A stretch of DNA of 64,000 bases from Piper betle (GCA_033002965.1 JAURVB010005936.1:46518-110517), one strand, 5' to 3'. Shown: positions 36,001-48,338, counted from the stretch's first letter. The notes: generated from the letters alone by a model not told the origin. Numbers and translations: made by a program.

Positions 36001-37873
36001 AATTTTTTATGTTTGATACCGACTTTGACTCAAGATTATTGTGGCAGATATTTGGCACGGAATGCCATGGGTATTCCTTAAATAATTTTAAAACCTTTTA
36101 ACATTGCCTTTTCTCACGGCCCATCTCAAAACTTACGGCACAGACTGTCGTGACAAGCCCATAAACTTATGTTATAGAACCCAGGGTCAATGCCCGTGTC
36201 AATTTTGTCTCGGCTTTGACCGTGATAATTTTAGAGATGCCAAATGACGGTTTTCCTGTTAGAGTGTGGACTATATTGGAATAGCAGAAAGTATTATCTA
36301 CTTTAAGTATAAATACATAAATGTAAGAAAATGCCTGCAAATATATATATATATATATCCCTAGGGCCATATTGGGATAGCAGGAAGTATAATCTACATT
36401 TAACCGTAACAAAAAATACGTATGGACAAAGCGTAACACAATGAGATGTTCTTTTGGAGTGATTGGATTGGAAATATTCTGTAGACCTTTATTTTTGTAC
36501 GTATGAAATTTAATGGATGACTTACTAATATGGCAGTTTAATTCAAGGCTTTCATAAATTTGATGCTCATTAATTTGCAAAATTACAAGTAAAATAAATG
36601 CGTGGGCGGAAAATGAACGTGCCCACACACTTGCCCTCTAGAAATATTGTCCCAACTCCAAGCGGCCTGAAGTACTACTATATGAAATTAATTAATATGA
36701 CTAAGCATTTTGATTTGCATCATATTTTCCGTTTATAATGGTGATCAGGATACACTGAAATCGCCTCCAGCAGAAAACAAGTCCATGAAGAAAGCAACAC
36801 TCTATGGGATAGGATGCACCACCATATTCTACCTCTCACTTGGCTGCATAGGATTTGCTGCACTGGGAAGTGATGCTCCTGGAAATATCCTCACTGGTTT
36901 CGGATTTTATGAGCCCTTTTGGCTCATCGACATTGCCAACCTTTGCATAGTTATTCATCTTGTTGGTGCTTATCAGGTACAATAAAGTAAAAATTCCACC
37001 ACTTTATATTGTTCAATTTACAATTATAATTTAAAAACTTGGGATTCGGTGTCCATTGTACTCGACATGTTATAGAGTATAGCCGAACCGACTAGCCTAT
37101 GTTCCACCTTCAATTATTCTTATCATATTTTTAATACAACAAGCAAATTATATATATCAAATTAATATATTGCTCTCTTGTACAATTAAAATTAACAAAA
37201 TATAGAGTTCATATTATTTTAAAGTATTGATTTAATTAAAATAAAAGAAAATAATATATTTTAATAACTTTTTTAACATGCTTCACCAAGTCAAAAATGC
37301 AATTTGTCGGTAAAAAATTATTTATAAAGTTTGGCTCCAAAAATTCAGTAAGTGTATGGAGTCAAAAAAAAAAAAACTATGCTCTTAACTTATTACCTGT
37401 AAATTTTTTTCGCATGTGCGCGCCCATGTTTTGTGATTCAGGTGTATGCACAGCCGATATTTGCTTGCGTAGAGAAATTGATATCCGCAAGGTGGCCCAA
37501 GGCAAGATTCATCCATTCCGTATATTCTTTCCACCTCCCATGGACGGAGAAAACAGCCATGAACTTCACACTTTCCAAGTTGATATTGAGGTCCATCTTT
37601 ATTATTGTAACCACTGTGGTGGCGATGCTGTTGCCCTTCTTCAATTCAGTTCTAGGTCTTCTTGGTGCACTCTCCTTCTGGCCACTCACGGTTTACTTCC
37701 CTGTCACAATGTACATGGTTCAAGCCAGGATAAAGAGGGGAACGCCCAAATGGATATTGTTGCATGGTTTGAGCTTCTTGTGTTTCCTTGTCTCCGCTGC
37801 CGCCAGTATTGGTTCTGTTGCCGATATTTTAAATGCCCTCAAACGTGCTAAACCCTTTCATACCACTGATTGA
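27005..37873 (+). CDS. amino acid permease (AAAP/AAP family), six exons
   Basis: The product is a proton-coupled amino acid importer of the plasma membrane (AAAP superfamily, Aa_trans domain). Exons are 27005-27056, 27833-28066, 28169-28262, 28375-28732, 36749-36976 and 37442-37873. All introns are GT-AG, and phases join to 1,398 nt, 465 residues plus stop, the usual AAP length. The first membrane helix carries AAVIGSGVLALAWSVAQLGW, followed by SSLLADCYR and RNPTYM. Exon 3 reads CGVAQYVNLWGTMVGYTITA. Exon 4 ends AFAYTYAEVLIEIQ. Exon 5 has DTLKSPPAENKSMKKA and GFGFYEPFWLIDIANLCI. Exon 6 has VYAQPIFACVEK, TTVVAMLLPFFNSVLG, SFWPLTVYFPV and ends KRAKPFHTTD. About ten to eleven membrane segments are expected. 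Exon 1 (MENGRVQAFGEDGYERE) was chosen because its phase and donor fit exactly. It has EREGTVW where most AAPs have K-R-T-G-T. No frame break is visible. Intron 4 is swollen by nested transposons. Confidence 0.92.
29650..29912. other. G-rich stretch in the CACTA-like element
   Basis: A GC-rich, G-biased stretch between the AT-rich subterminal region and the copia LTR start. Overlapping minus-strand frames (29638-29951) are proline-rich and unlike known proteins, so they are not called. Confidence 0.4.
29913..31606 (+). mobile_element. Ty1/copia SIRE/Maximus-like LTR, first part
   Basis: It starts TGTTGAGCTTAAATTTTGATGAT, the characteristic start of SIRE/Maximus LTRs. It carries ACTAGCCGTTGGAAAAAG (near 30690) and a TATA box CTATAAATAAGG (near 30765). 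It is interrupted at 31606 by the B-type element. The likely remainder is at 35316-35500. Confidence 0.65.
30764..30773 (+). promoter_or_regulatory. TATA box of the copia LTR
   Basis: CTATAAATAAGG follows the CTAGCCGTTGG motif by about 75 bp, as in related LTRs. It lies in the same orientation as the permease gene, inside its intron. Confidence 0.5.
32290..33655 (-). mobile_element. reverse copy of the family A internal region
   Basis: Read in reverse it follows element A2 from about 42.9 to 44.3 kb. For example, 32800-32905 mirrors 43665-43775 (GACTCTTAAGCAAAG / CTTTGCTTAAGAGTTTG). No coding frame is present. It lies inside B2. Confidence 0.7.
33660..35310 (+). mobile_element. family B LTR lacking its start (right part of B2)
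   Basis: It matches B1 from about 16440 (GAGCCGA..., GCTATGAGGGTCA, GAGTTATCAGAATATAT) to the end. It contains a CT/GC-rich segment at 34030-34620 in the place where B1 has a CCGCCGG-rich one. Confidence 0.7.
35316..35500 (+). mobile_element. probable last part of the SIRE/Maximus-like LTR
   Basis: It contains TTTCCGCTATTTATTAG and GGTGCTCCCACCGCCCCCTC, resembling the end of SIRE LTRs (TTCCGCT... and C-rich CACCCCCC). The exact end is not resolved. Confidence 0.45.
36335..36358. repeat. short (AT)n run in intron 4
   Basis: About nine to ten AT units lie beyond the right end of the CACTA-like element. The 153-residue minus-strand frame 36167-36628 that spans it is not supported. Confidence 0.7.
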
Positions 37874-38931
37874 TGTATGCAATGTGACCGAAAGGCTATA
37901 ATATCAGAGCACTCCATTTTCTGTTTACGTTTTACCTTCCCCTGAATGTACTTTTATTCTTTTCGTTTAAAGAATATTGGGTTGTGCTTTCCTTTCTTTT
38001 TTGGTTCCTCCCGAAAGAATAACTCTTCTAGGAAATACAAGGAATCCACATTGTATTGCATCAAGCAGCAGCAGCGCATAAGTTACAGGTGATGGGCAAA
38101 ATTGTTAGTGAAAGAATTAAATCAAATATTCTTTCGTGCAATAATCATCCTGACTGATAAAGTTGATAGGGGTTGGCGCGCAGATGATTAAATAACTAAG
38201 CCTGCCGGTCGTCCAAAAAATTTATGACTAAATTGAACCTACCAATTACGACCTAATGGAAACAAATCAAACACATACATTTCTTTGTTCGATGAATGAG
38301 TGATGAAGGATTGATAAAATTAATAAATTCATGATATTAGTTATATTTTTAAATTAGTTTACTACTAAATTCTCATTGAAAGTTATTAAATATAAGGCAC
38401 ATAAATCTTAGCTTTTAAACTTTCTCATGATAATATTAAATTTATTTATTCAAATATTTATAAAATAATGATTTTGATTTATATGCTAGCTGACATGGGA
38501 GAAAGGAAAGAAAAATAAAAGCAATAACAATTATATAAATAAGGTATTAGTCTTCTGTGAGAAACTTTTATACCATTAAAAGATCTTCGATAATACAAAA
38601 AGTATGAAATGATAGTAAATTTCTTACTTTATCAAATTTTTACACCATTCGACCGTAATGCACTTGACTGAAGAATTTTGGCCTTAGTCTACTGACTTTT
38701 TGCCCAAAGTGAATTGGAAGGCTTAGACACTGCCTTCGTCTGACATTTGAGTGATTGATGCCCTCCCCTGAACTTGAACTTGATGAAAATTAGTTAGATA
38801 TGTAACTTACTGGTATACCCATGTAAGTTAACAAAAAAACACAAATCCTCTCTTTTGTAAGGGTGGTAATAAACATGTAATAATCGGTATTGTTACCCTT
38901 ATTAATAGACTCCTTATTTTTCAACTTATAA
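37874..38931. other. 3' flank of the permease gene; no gene seen
   Basis: No canonical AATAAA occurs in the first 150 bp after the stop. A weak T/A-rich 3'-end region (TTTATTCTTTTCG...AAAGAATATTGGG) lies near 37950-37980. The rest is AT-rich without a frame. Confidence 0.4.
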
Positions 38932-39802
38932 AAAAAATACTTACATCCCCTCTTTTAAAACAAAGTATCACTTACAACCCCTCCATTTAAAAAATGATCA
39001 CTTATACGACTTTAAAAAAATGATCATTTCCCCCTTACATTAACAAAAAAAAAGATTAATGACACCTCCGAATTTTAACACTAATAGTAAGTAGTTAAAT
39101 ATTAATGATGTAACTAAATTTAGACAATGTTTTAAGTTGACCGATGTGGCAAACTCAGACAGGTCATTAAGGTAAAAATATTTTAACATTATTCTCTCAA
39201 CTTTTCATTTTGTTAATTAAATATAAATATATAAACTCCAACATTAATGCAAGTAAACAATTAAATATTTATGATTTGAAAAAAAAATTAATGGCATGAC
39301 AAAGACGAACACATCATCATGAAAGATATACTTTAATGGCATTTTCTCAAAAGTAAAAACTACTTCCAGTCTGAAATGGTTTAATTTGATGTTAAAGAAT
39401 ATTTTTCCATCATGACATGCCAAAATTTGCCTATGTCATCAAGTTATGTTTTTTGTTGAATCGTCAATATTATTCATTTAGGAATATTATTGTTTGAGTT
39501 TATATATTTATATTTAATTAATAAAATAATAAGTTAAAACAATAATGTTCAAATATTTTTTTGATGTAATGTCTGGATTTGTCATTTCATCATGTTAAAA
39601 CATGATTTGACATTAGCCATGTCATCAATATTTAACCACTTACTAACGGTGTTAAATCAACGGGGTGTAAGTGATCCTTTTTAAAAAAAGGTCGTGTAAG
39701 TAATCACTATTTAAAAATAAGGGGTGTGAGTGATCATTTTTTAAAAGAGACGGTGTAAGTGATCATTTGTGCTAAAGGAGGGGTTGTAAGTGAATTTTAC
39801 TT
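38932..39802. mobile_element. fold-back element with long inverted repeats
   Basis: The left arm (about 38932-39260) and right arm (about 39480-39802) are inverted copies, with about 220 bp between them. The outer part of each arm is itself built of short tandem repeats of the type CACTTACACCCCTCTTTTAAAAAATGAT, about 30-38 bp each, with four copies in the right arm. No transposase is present. Mutator-like or fold-back origin is possible; I could not define a target duplication. Confidence 0.7.
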
Positions 39803-40452
39803 AAAAATTTTCTTTGTTTGTTTAATCTTTATTAATATCAGACGCATAAAATTTTCATTTTATGTAGTTGATTATATCAAGTATGAGCATATTGAATTGA
39901 TGTCCAACACTCTATTATGTAAGGGGACAATCAGTCAAATAAAATTTAAAAGAATAAGTAAACGAACAAGGTAAAAGTTATGGTGAACATGTCACAACAT
40001 GCCCCTTTTATTATTATTAATAATCTAAGGGCGAGACCATTATGTACTAAAATAATTAAAAATAATAAAAGTGTATCATTAGTGCATAGCAATATTTAAA
40101 ATATAAGTGTCGATCATTGTCATTATTCACAATATCTACTAACAACAAGTCCATCAATATAATAATACATCCAATAACATGTATCAAATTAGTAGAAGAA
40201 AGTCTACTACTATATACCGTAAGTTCAACTAATAATGCAAATGATACTAAATAAAACTCTAACTGCTGATTCTTCCATCCCATCACTTAGCTTGAATTTT
40301 CACTACCTGCAAACAATATAAATTGTTCACTCCATACCAAAATATGTTGAGTCTACTACTTACATATGCAGTAACCAATAATATGAAAAATACTGTTAAT
40401 CACAAGTAATTCATGGCATAAAATAATCAACTTCAGATACCAATAATATAAC

Positions 40453-42650
40453 TGTAAAACCCCAACTTCAGGTTACTGGTTTTACCCAATTGTAGTTTTT
40501 TTTGTTCGAGGTAGTATCGAGTTGGTTTGAACGAGTTCGAGCCAGACAAGTTTTCAGACTATGAGTATGAGCCTAGATGGATATATGAGCATATTATAGT
40601 GGCTGAATATGCCCGAAATGTAGATGATAGTTTCAATTATGATATAGCAGAACACAAGTTATCAGTATTTACGCGAGGTATACATATGATTTGTATGAGT
40701 TAGCCAAGGTTTTAGGCCTAGATCTTGACTATTGGAGCCTTTATTATCCATTTAGGATTTTTAGGATATCTCATTTGCATGCGTTATATGGATTTCGGAC
40801 TATCGGATTGCCCTTGTATGCCCAGCTGATCGAGCCATAAATTTTCATCTGATTTGAGCCCTATTTAGTCTTCTTGCCTCGATTCCCGCCTATATAGTCA
40901 CTTTTAGGACTCAAGTTAGTTTTAATTTTGGACAATCTCAATCTGAGCTTTCCATATACCCATAAGTGGGTCTCGCTAGAGCGTGAGTTGTCAGACATTA
41001 GGATCATGCCATGTGGCATTATCCGAGTGTTCCACGTCAACCCTAACTTTACTGTGTTATTTATCATAGATTTCCCATGATTTCATAGTTACACCTCTAG
41101 CGCCGCTGCCACTTCGACTCGCAGCCGCGAGTCTCGCGCTTCGCCCCCGTCCACGGGATTGGGACCCCTATGACCACCTCGAGGCCGGCTTTTATTTATT
41201 TATTTATTTATATTCATTTCGTATTATTCGTGTCTTTATTGATTATAATGCTTGTATATATGATTACTTATTATTATTAATTATATATTTACTTATTAAT
41301 ATTAGTCTTTATGTTTACTAAATTGTATATATATATATATACATGTATTTATTTATTTATTCATTTATTTACCTATTTGTATGTTATTACTTATTTTTAT
41401 TTAATTATGTATTCTTGTATTATATAACTATGATATTATTATTATTTTATGATTAGAGTATTATTTATATTCTTGTGTTTATTATTTATCTAATTATCAA
41501 TTAGTGCATTTCTTTGCTTATTTATTTATTTATTTATTATTATTATTATGTCTCGATTTACATGCCACATGTTTAATTATATGTTTGTTAATATTGTTTT
41601 CTTTATATCATGTATTGATGATATGAGCACACACCATGAGCATGCATCATATATATACATGGGTATTTTACTCAATAGTGAGTTTCGATGTAGGTTAGGG
41701 AGCCCTAGCTCCCCATAGATGTGTTGCTATAGTTGGAGCTTGGACTATAGGTCCGTAGGACTCTCCCTTTTTCTTGACTCCCTGCTTGTAGAGTTTAATC
41801 GTATTTTAGACATAGGACTACATCAGCAGTGTTTTATCGGATCCCTCTGGTGTCGGGTCATTTAGTTGTGTTTCTACACATGTTTAATAAAACTACAAGG
41901 ATGAGATCCCTTGTTAGTTTTTGAACTTAAACTCTAGAAATATATGATATAAGCCTCTTCTCTAAACCTATTATATAAGTACGCATATTTTTACGGATTT
42001 CACGAATAAGAGACTGAGCAATATGGAGATATATATAGACCACACTAGTACTCCTTCAAACCATGAGGTAGTACGGTCTATGAGGGTACTACGTAACATC
42101 ACATTTTTGGAATTTGGGGCACTAACTTAACTATTCCTTTTTGCCACTCGAGTACCGTGGCAGGTGAAATATAGAAGATATGAGGGCGTAATCATTGTAT
42201 GTATGAGTATGAATATAAACCGTGCATGCGAGTTGACATTTGTTTAAGTATGTTTGCTTACAGCCTAGTGTGAGGCAATTCTAAAGTTTCATAAGTTTTT
42301 GTGGGTAATGGAATACCCATTTGTTAATTTATACAAGTTATTTTTTGGACCATTAACACTCGTTACTTATATTTTTCATATTATATATATATATAGGCTT
42401 TGAAATATTTAGTCGACTTTGGTGGGAGGATATATAAACGCTCACATGTGAGCTCAACGCTCACATTTGAGCACATATTTGATGTACTTTGATGCATATT
42501 TAACAATGTCTTTCATTCTATGACACCAAGAGGGTTGTTCCGATCTATTTTATCGATCGAGTCTCACCGACTAACAATTTTAAACATGACTCAACTCGAT
42601 TGTAACATTTCTGATTTGGTTATGAGGTCAACTGAAAGTGGGGTGTTACA
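40453..42650 (+). mobile_element. 5' LTR of A2 (with a large deletion)
   Basis: It starts TGTAAAACCCCAACTTC and ends GGGGTGTTACA. It is 2,198 bp, against 3,037 bp for its 3' partner. About 690 bp, including most of the GC-rich segment, is missing at about 41190, at a GGCTTTTATTTATTT junction. Confidence 0.8.
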
Positions 42651-42652
42651 AG

Positions 42653-42667
42653 TTAATATCAGAGCCA
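42653..42667 (+). other. primer-binding site of A2
   Basis: TTAATATCAGAGCCA lies 2 bp after the 5' LTR. It is a slightly mutated initiator-Met site (TGGTATCAGAGCC). Confidence 0.75.
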
Positions 42668-45301
42668 TGTCTTAGTCCATTGAGATGGAAGACTTTTATT
42701 TTGAGTGAAGTGTGTGGAGCTGTCTTTAGCTAAGCCGATAGGTATTTCCTTTGGTATTTTCTTAGTATTTCACATTTTTCTTAGTCAAACCTAAGCAATG
42801 AATGTTTCAATGTTAATAGAAATTATGCAATGGATATGACATCATGATTTTAGTAGATGCGAGCATGGATCTCATAGGAATGTCATGATAAGCTGAGGGT
42901 TGCCTTTTCTTTTACTATGCCTTAGATTTGGATGACTTAAGAGTGTCCACATGCTCGATTAACTAAGGTTGAGTTAGATGGTAACTAGGAGTACTTAGAA
43001 CTTTGGTGACCACATTGCAGCAGGCACATGAAAGTTAGGCATACTGGAATTATTCTGATGTGATGGCACAAAATGAACTTCACAACTATCTTGTATGTCA
43101 TTGCCTTGATCTGACATTCTTAGGTCAAATGTGTATTACAGAGATAGTATCATCAGACAACTTTAGTGGCAGTCATCAAATAGATGTATATGGAAAGAGT
43201 CCGAGAATAGGGTAGTGTGACCTCCAGATGGGATGGCCATAGTGGTTAGATTGTTCAGTTAGCATGACAACAGATGTATGAGTTATAGCCAAGGTATACA
43301 TATCAGATGATTAGCAGATGGTCAGATATATAGTGTCACCTCAGCCAGTGAGAGCTATTTGACTCGTATTAGAATTTTGGCATAGATGATGGGTTTAGTG
43401 AGGGAGCGTCCATTAGGGAGACAGTGTTTTCCTTATGCTTTGCCAGCACAATCAAGTGCTTACCTTGAGACATAGGATTTAGGATTTGCCCCGAGTATAG
43501 GAAGTACCTTCGTAGTATTGTTTAGGACTTACAATGTAGGTAGCCGATGATAGACTAGTCTGAAGGAGACAACTTCACCCAAGCTTGGGAGTGAGACAGA
43601 TAGGAACTTCAGTCAAACTGGATCATGTTGACCAGGTGGAGGGACATCAGTGTATGCTCATCTTGACTTATGGCTTTGCTTAAGAGTTTGCACAACGGTA
43701 GTAGTCATGTGAATCAAAATTAGTGCTACAAATAGGTACAAGATGGCAGGTCACACACCACTGTAGAGTAGACGAGACACGTGTCAAACCTCACTGAGTC
43801 CCCGTAGACTTGAGGAGGGATAGTGATTCTTAGGTTGTTTGAACCTCATTCGTTTGGAAGTGCGTGACTATATGGTGTCGAGAAATATATGCCTACTATT
43901 AGTTGATTGAACTAGAGCTACTTAGGAGCCATCTCTTAGGCTCATCATTGATTGGCTATTCCATAGGCTGGCCACCTATGGCGGAGTCCAATCATGATGA
44001 TCTTAGAGACATGTACAAGGACCTACCCATATGTTTGAGCCACCCGGTATCCTATATATAGTTTCATTGCCCCATTCTAACTCAGATAGAGATCCTTACA
44101 TCACTATAGATAGAGACATGATGTTAGACTATGTGAGGATGAGTTACCTTCCAGTTAGAGTCCTAGAGCAGGGTGACTAGTTTTCCATAAGAGATGCAGT
44201 CTCTTTTTATATAACCATAGATGTCAGACAGAGCCAAGCTTTCACCTAAGCATTTTCACATTCACCTTTCTAGATATACTAGTCCTTCCATCAGTTTACC
44301 AAAAGGTTAAGATGAGCAGACATTGACCAGCGCACATGCCATAGACCAGATGCAAATCCTACAGTTCCATGCAGAGTATGTTTTCATACTCCTTTAGACA
44401 CATTATACATCTACAGGTGTTCTTGCCTCCATTCCATCATAGAGAGCACTCTTAGCAGCAGTTATTGGTCATATATATTGTTATGAGAGCCATAGCACAC
44501 AATAGAGTTATAGTAGCTATCCTTGTTCCATTATGGAACAGAACAAGATATTTTATTCAGGATCGAGTTGGCTACGACCTTGTGAGCGATCCAGTTCCTC
44601 TTACATAGACACCTGAGTGTTTGACTTAGACTGACGGCAGTGAACCATACAGCCCATTAGCATATACCCTTATTTGGTCTAGAGTCCACCATATGGTAGC
44701 AGAACTCGCAAGACACCCTAGTATAGACATATGACCTAGAGCAAAGTGACATGAGGGTACACGTAGTTTACCTATCTCATTAATGAGGATCAGGGAGACA
44801 TGGATAGACATTAGGCCGCATACTTTGCATCGAGATAGTTTTCCCTGATGTAGTTCATACTACCACCTTGTTGTACTTTAGAGTACCTACTTGACCACCC
44901 AGTAGACCCTTAGAGGTGAACTTAGGTTATTCTCTACCGAGGTCATTGCATTTCAGTCCCCATAGTTTGTAGTGGCCCTAGGATTTAGCCCAGTGAGGCA
45001 ATTTGAGCAAGTATGGTCAGTGCAGCTAGATAATTCTAGCATATATGGCATATTTAGCCAGATGATTCGACCATGTATGGTTCTGTCCAACCAGATTAGT
45101 AAGGAACTAACAATCTTTGTCTGTGTTTAGTGTTCCAGCTTCATGTTGGACGTATGCAACTAGCCTTTGAGGGAGAGCTACCCTCCAGGTATTAGCTCAA
45201 CAACTTTACTTTTGCTAGGTCAGTGGCATCTTTAGTTGAGTTCTTTAATCGCAGTTGACATGAGAAATTCCAAAGATGAAATTTTTATAAGGTAATGAGG
45301 T
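42668..45301 (+). other. non-coding interior of A2
   Basis: It has no open frame of useful length on the plus strand and no gag, protease, RT or integrase motif that I could find by reading. It ends with TAAGGTAATGAGG before the 3' LTR. The minus-strand frame 44626-44811 looks accidental. Confidence 0.65.
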
Positions 45302-48300
45302 TGTCAAACCCCAACTTTGGGTTACGGTTTTACCCAATTATAGGTTTTCCAGTTTGGATCAATATCAAGTAGGTTCAAATGAACTTGAGCCAGACTAGTT
45401 TTCGAACTATGAGTATGGGCCCAAATGGTGGTATAAGCATCATATAGTGGTCGAGTATGCTTGACATGTAGATGATTATTTCAGTTATGATATAGCAAAA
45501 TATGAGTCATCAATATATACATGAGGTATACTTATGATTTTTATGAGTTAGCCAAGGTTTTAGGCTTCGATCTAGACCATTGCAGCATTTCGTATCCGTT
45601 TGGGATTTTCAGTGTATCTCATTTGATTATATCATATGGATTTCAAACTATCGGATTACCCCTGTAGGCCCAGCTTGATTGAGTTGTAGATTTTCATCCA
45701 ATTAAGTTTATGGTTCGAGGCCTATTTAGCCTTCTTTCCTTAATCATCGCCTATAAAGCCACTTTTAGGACTCGAGTCAGTTTTGATGTTGGACAGTCTC
45801 GACCCGAACTATTCGTCCATATGTATATTGCATATATCCATAGGTGAGTTCCACTAGAGGGCAAGTTCTAAGACGCTAAGATCATGCCGCATGGCATGAT
45901 CTGAGCCATCCACGTCAACCCTAGATTTACCATGTTATTTATCATAAATTTTCCATGATTTCATAGTTACACCCCTAACGCAGCTGCAACTTTGGCTCGC
46001 CGCCGGTGAGTCTCCACCTATGTTATAGGACCGGCACCCCCATGACCGCCTCACAGCTGGCTTTTCATTCGTACCACTCACGACTACCGTCGCGGCCAGC
46101 AAGGGAGCTTTTCAACTCGATTTCTGCTGCCGCCGCCGCCGCCACCACCTTTCGGGCCGTTTTCTAGCACCAGCGAGTCACCTCCTATCGATCCAACCAC
46201 CCATGTAGCTTCATATTGCCGAGATCTCCATTTTGAGAAAACCCACAATGACCACCACGGCAGCGATCGCCGTCGACGACGTCACCGCACCGGCGGCGAT
46301 ATTGCCCTCTTTACCGCCGTTTTCCAGCCAGCCACCGGCCGGAGTCTGCCGATCGCCACCACCATCATGTTCCTCGTCACATGGGCCGTCGATCCCGACC
46401 AACGGCGACCCTAGCTGCGCCGCTATTGGCATTTTTTGGCGACAGACACCTCCAACCCTCGTTCAGCCCATTTACCAGCTTCCCGAGTTTGCTTCCCCCT
46501 GGCCGTGCCCGAGTCCGCCTACCTATGCCCGAGTTCATGTCCATCATGTATGCCCATTTAACCCAGCCCATTTTCTAGTTAACCCAGAGCAAGCTGGTTT
46601 AGTTCGGTTTGGTCTGGTTCAGCTCAGTTCGGTCCAGTTCAACTCATTTTCTGCCTTTTTCTAACCGTTTTTGGTAATTCGAGGACCACTATATTACTTT
46701 AGATGCATATTCATATGATTTAGTATATTTGGATGGTATGATTATTTTTCTTTGTTTATTTATTTATTAATATTCATTTCGTATTATTCTTATTATAATG
46801 TGTGTTTATATAATTACTTATTATTATTAATGATATGTTTAATTATTAATATTAGTCTTTATGTTTACTAAATTGTATATGTATATATTTATATATAAGT
46901 TTTTATTTATTTATTTATTTATCTATTCATATGTTATTATTTATTTGTATTTAATTATGTATTCTCGTATTCTATAACTATGATATTATTATTATTCATG
47001 ATTAATGAGTATTAACTATTTATTTATTTATTTATTAAATTATTTATTTATTTACTAACACGAGTATATATGATGTCTACTTGTGTTTACTAGAGTTTTC
47101 ATATAGTATAATCATATTATTATTTTATGATTTGAGTATTATTTATATTTATGTATTTATTGTTTATCTAATTATCTATGAGTGCATTTATTTTTTATTT
47201 TTTATTTATTATTTGTTATTATTATGTCTTGATTTGCATGCCACATGTTTAGTTATAGGTTTGTTAGTATTATTTTCTTTATTTTGATGTATTGATGATA
47301 TGAGCACACACCATGAGCATACATCATATAGATACATCGGTATTTACTTAGCATGGGCTTCAATGTAGGTTACGAAGTTCGAGCTCGCTGTAGATGTGTC
47401 GATGTGCTTAGAGCTTGGGCCACAAGTCGGTGGGACACTCCCTCTTTGCTTGAGTCCTTGCATGTAGAGTTTAGTCGTGTTTTAGATGTAGGACGACTTC
47501 GGCGGTATTTTATCGAATCCCTCCGATGTCGAATCATTTAGCCGTGTATCTACACATGTTTAATAAAACTACAAGGATGAGATCCCTTATTGGTTTTTGA
47601 ATTGAAGCTCAAGAAATATATGATAGTAGCCTCTTTCCTAAACCTATTATATAAGTATGCACATTTTTATGGATTTCATGAATAAGAGAGTGAGCAGTAT
47701 GGAGATATGTTTAGACTGCACTAGTACTCCTTCAAACCCTGAGGTAGTTTAGTGTATGAGGGTATAACGTAACGCATTACATTTCTGGAATTTGTACCAC
47801 TAGCTTAACTGTTCCTTTTGCCACTTGAGTACCATGGCGGGTGAAATATGGTAGATGTGAGGGTGTAAGTGTTGTATGTATGAATATGAATATAAGCTGT
47901 GCATGCGAGTCGGTATTTGTTTAACTATGTTTGCTTATCGCCCAGTGTGAGGCAATTTAGAAGTTTCATAAGTTTTTATGGGTAATGGAATACCCATTTG
48001 CCAGTTTATAGTAGTTATTTTTCAGACCAGTAACACTCGTTAGTAACGTTTTTCATATTATTTATACAGGTCTTGAAATCTTAAGTCAACTTTGGTGGGA
48101 GGACAAAAGAATGCTATACACATTTGAGATCAGGGCTGTTATTTTGTTTTTATTTTTATTTATATTTGATGTGTTTTGACGCATATTTAACAATCTCTTT
48201 TATTCTCATGACACCAAGCGGGTTGTTCCGATCTATTTTATCAATCGAGTCTTACTGACCAACAACTTTAAATATAACTCGACTCAATTGTAACATTTCT

Positions 48301-48338
48301 GATTCGGTTATCAGGTGAACCAAAATCAGGGTGTTACA
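45302..48338 (+). mobile_element. 3' LTR of A2
   Basis: It starts TGTCAAACCCCAACTTTGG and ends CAGGGTGTTACA. It includes a GC-rich segment (46000-46680, overlapping frames on both strands) and an ATTT-rich tract (46750-47220). Confidence 0.8.

Larger units (their letters stand above)
29118..36266. mobile_element. CACTA-like (En/Spm) non-autonomous DNA transposon in intron 4
   Basis: The left end is CACTACAAAAAAATATC, the plant CACTA terminus. The right end, reverse-complemented, is CACTCTAACAGGAAAACC, which resembles it. Subterminal regions on both sides (29290-29500 and 35790-36250) are studded with TTGCCA(C/T)GG and GTGGCAAA motifs in both orientations, as in CACTA subterminal repeats. The 3-bp target duplication (ATC left, TGG right) does not match, so the right boundary is tentative. 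No transposase frame is present. Confidence 0.6.
28733..36748 (+). other. intron 4 of the permease gene, 8,016 bp
   Basis: The donor is CAG/GTTAAT after LIEIQ and the acceptor is GATCAG before GATACACTG. The other introns are 102 to 776 bp. About 7.1 kb of this intron is a three-layer transposon nest. The unoccupied parts (28733-29117 and 36267-36748) sum to about 0.87 kb. Confidence 0.9.
40453..48338 (+). mobile_element. element A2: family A LTR element with a non-coding interior
   Basis: It has a 5' LTR (40453-42650), primer site, a 2.65-kb interior with no protein-like frame, a purine-rich stretch and a 3' LTR (45302-48338). Flanking duplications are ATAAC at 40448-40452 and 48339-48343. 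The interior recurs in A3 (53885-54700, same relative position) and inside B2. A shared non-coding interior with large LTRs fits a LARD-like non-autonomous family. Confidence 0.8.

Noticed and set aside
36167..36628. 153-residue minus-strand frame
   Set aside because: It spans the CACTA-like end and an AT repeat, has no domain I recognise, and lies in a permease intron.
37297..37851. 184-residue open frame overlapping the last permease exon
   Set aside because: It is another frame of exon 6. The frame at 37442-37873 gives the conserved AAP C-terminus and joins exon 5 with GT-AG sites.
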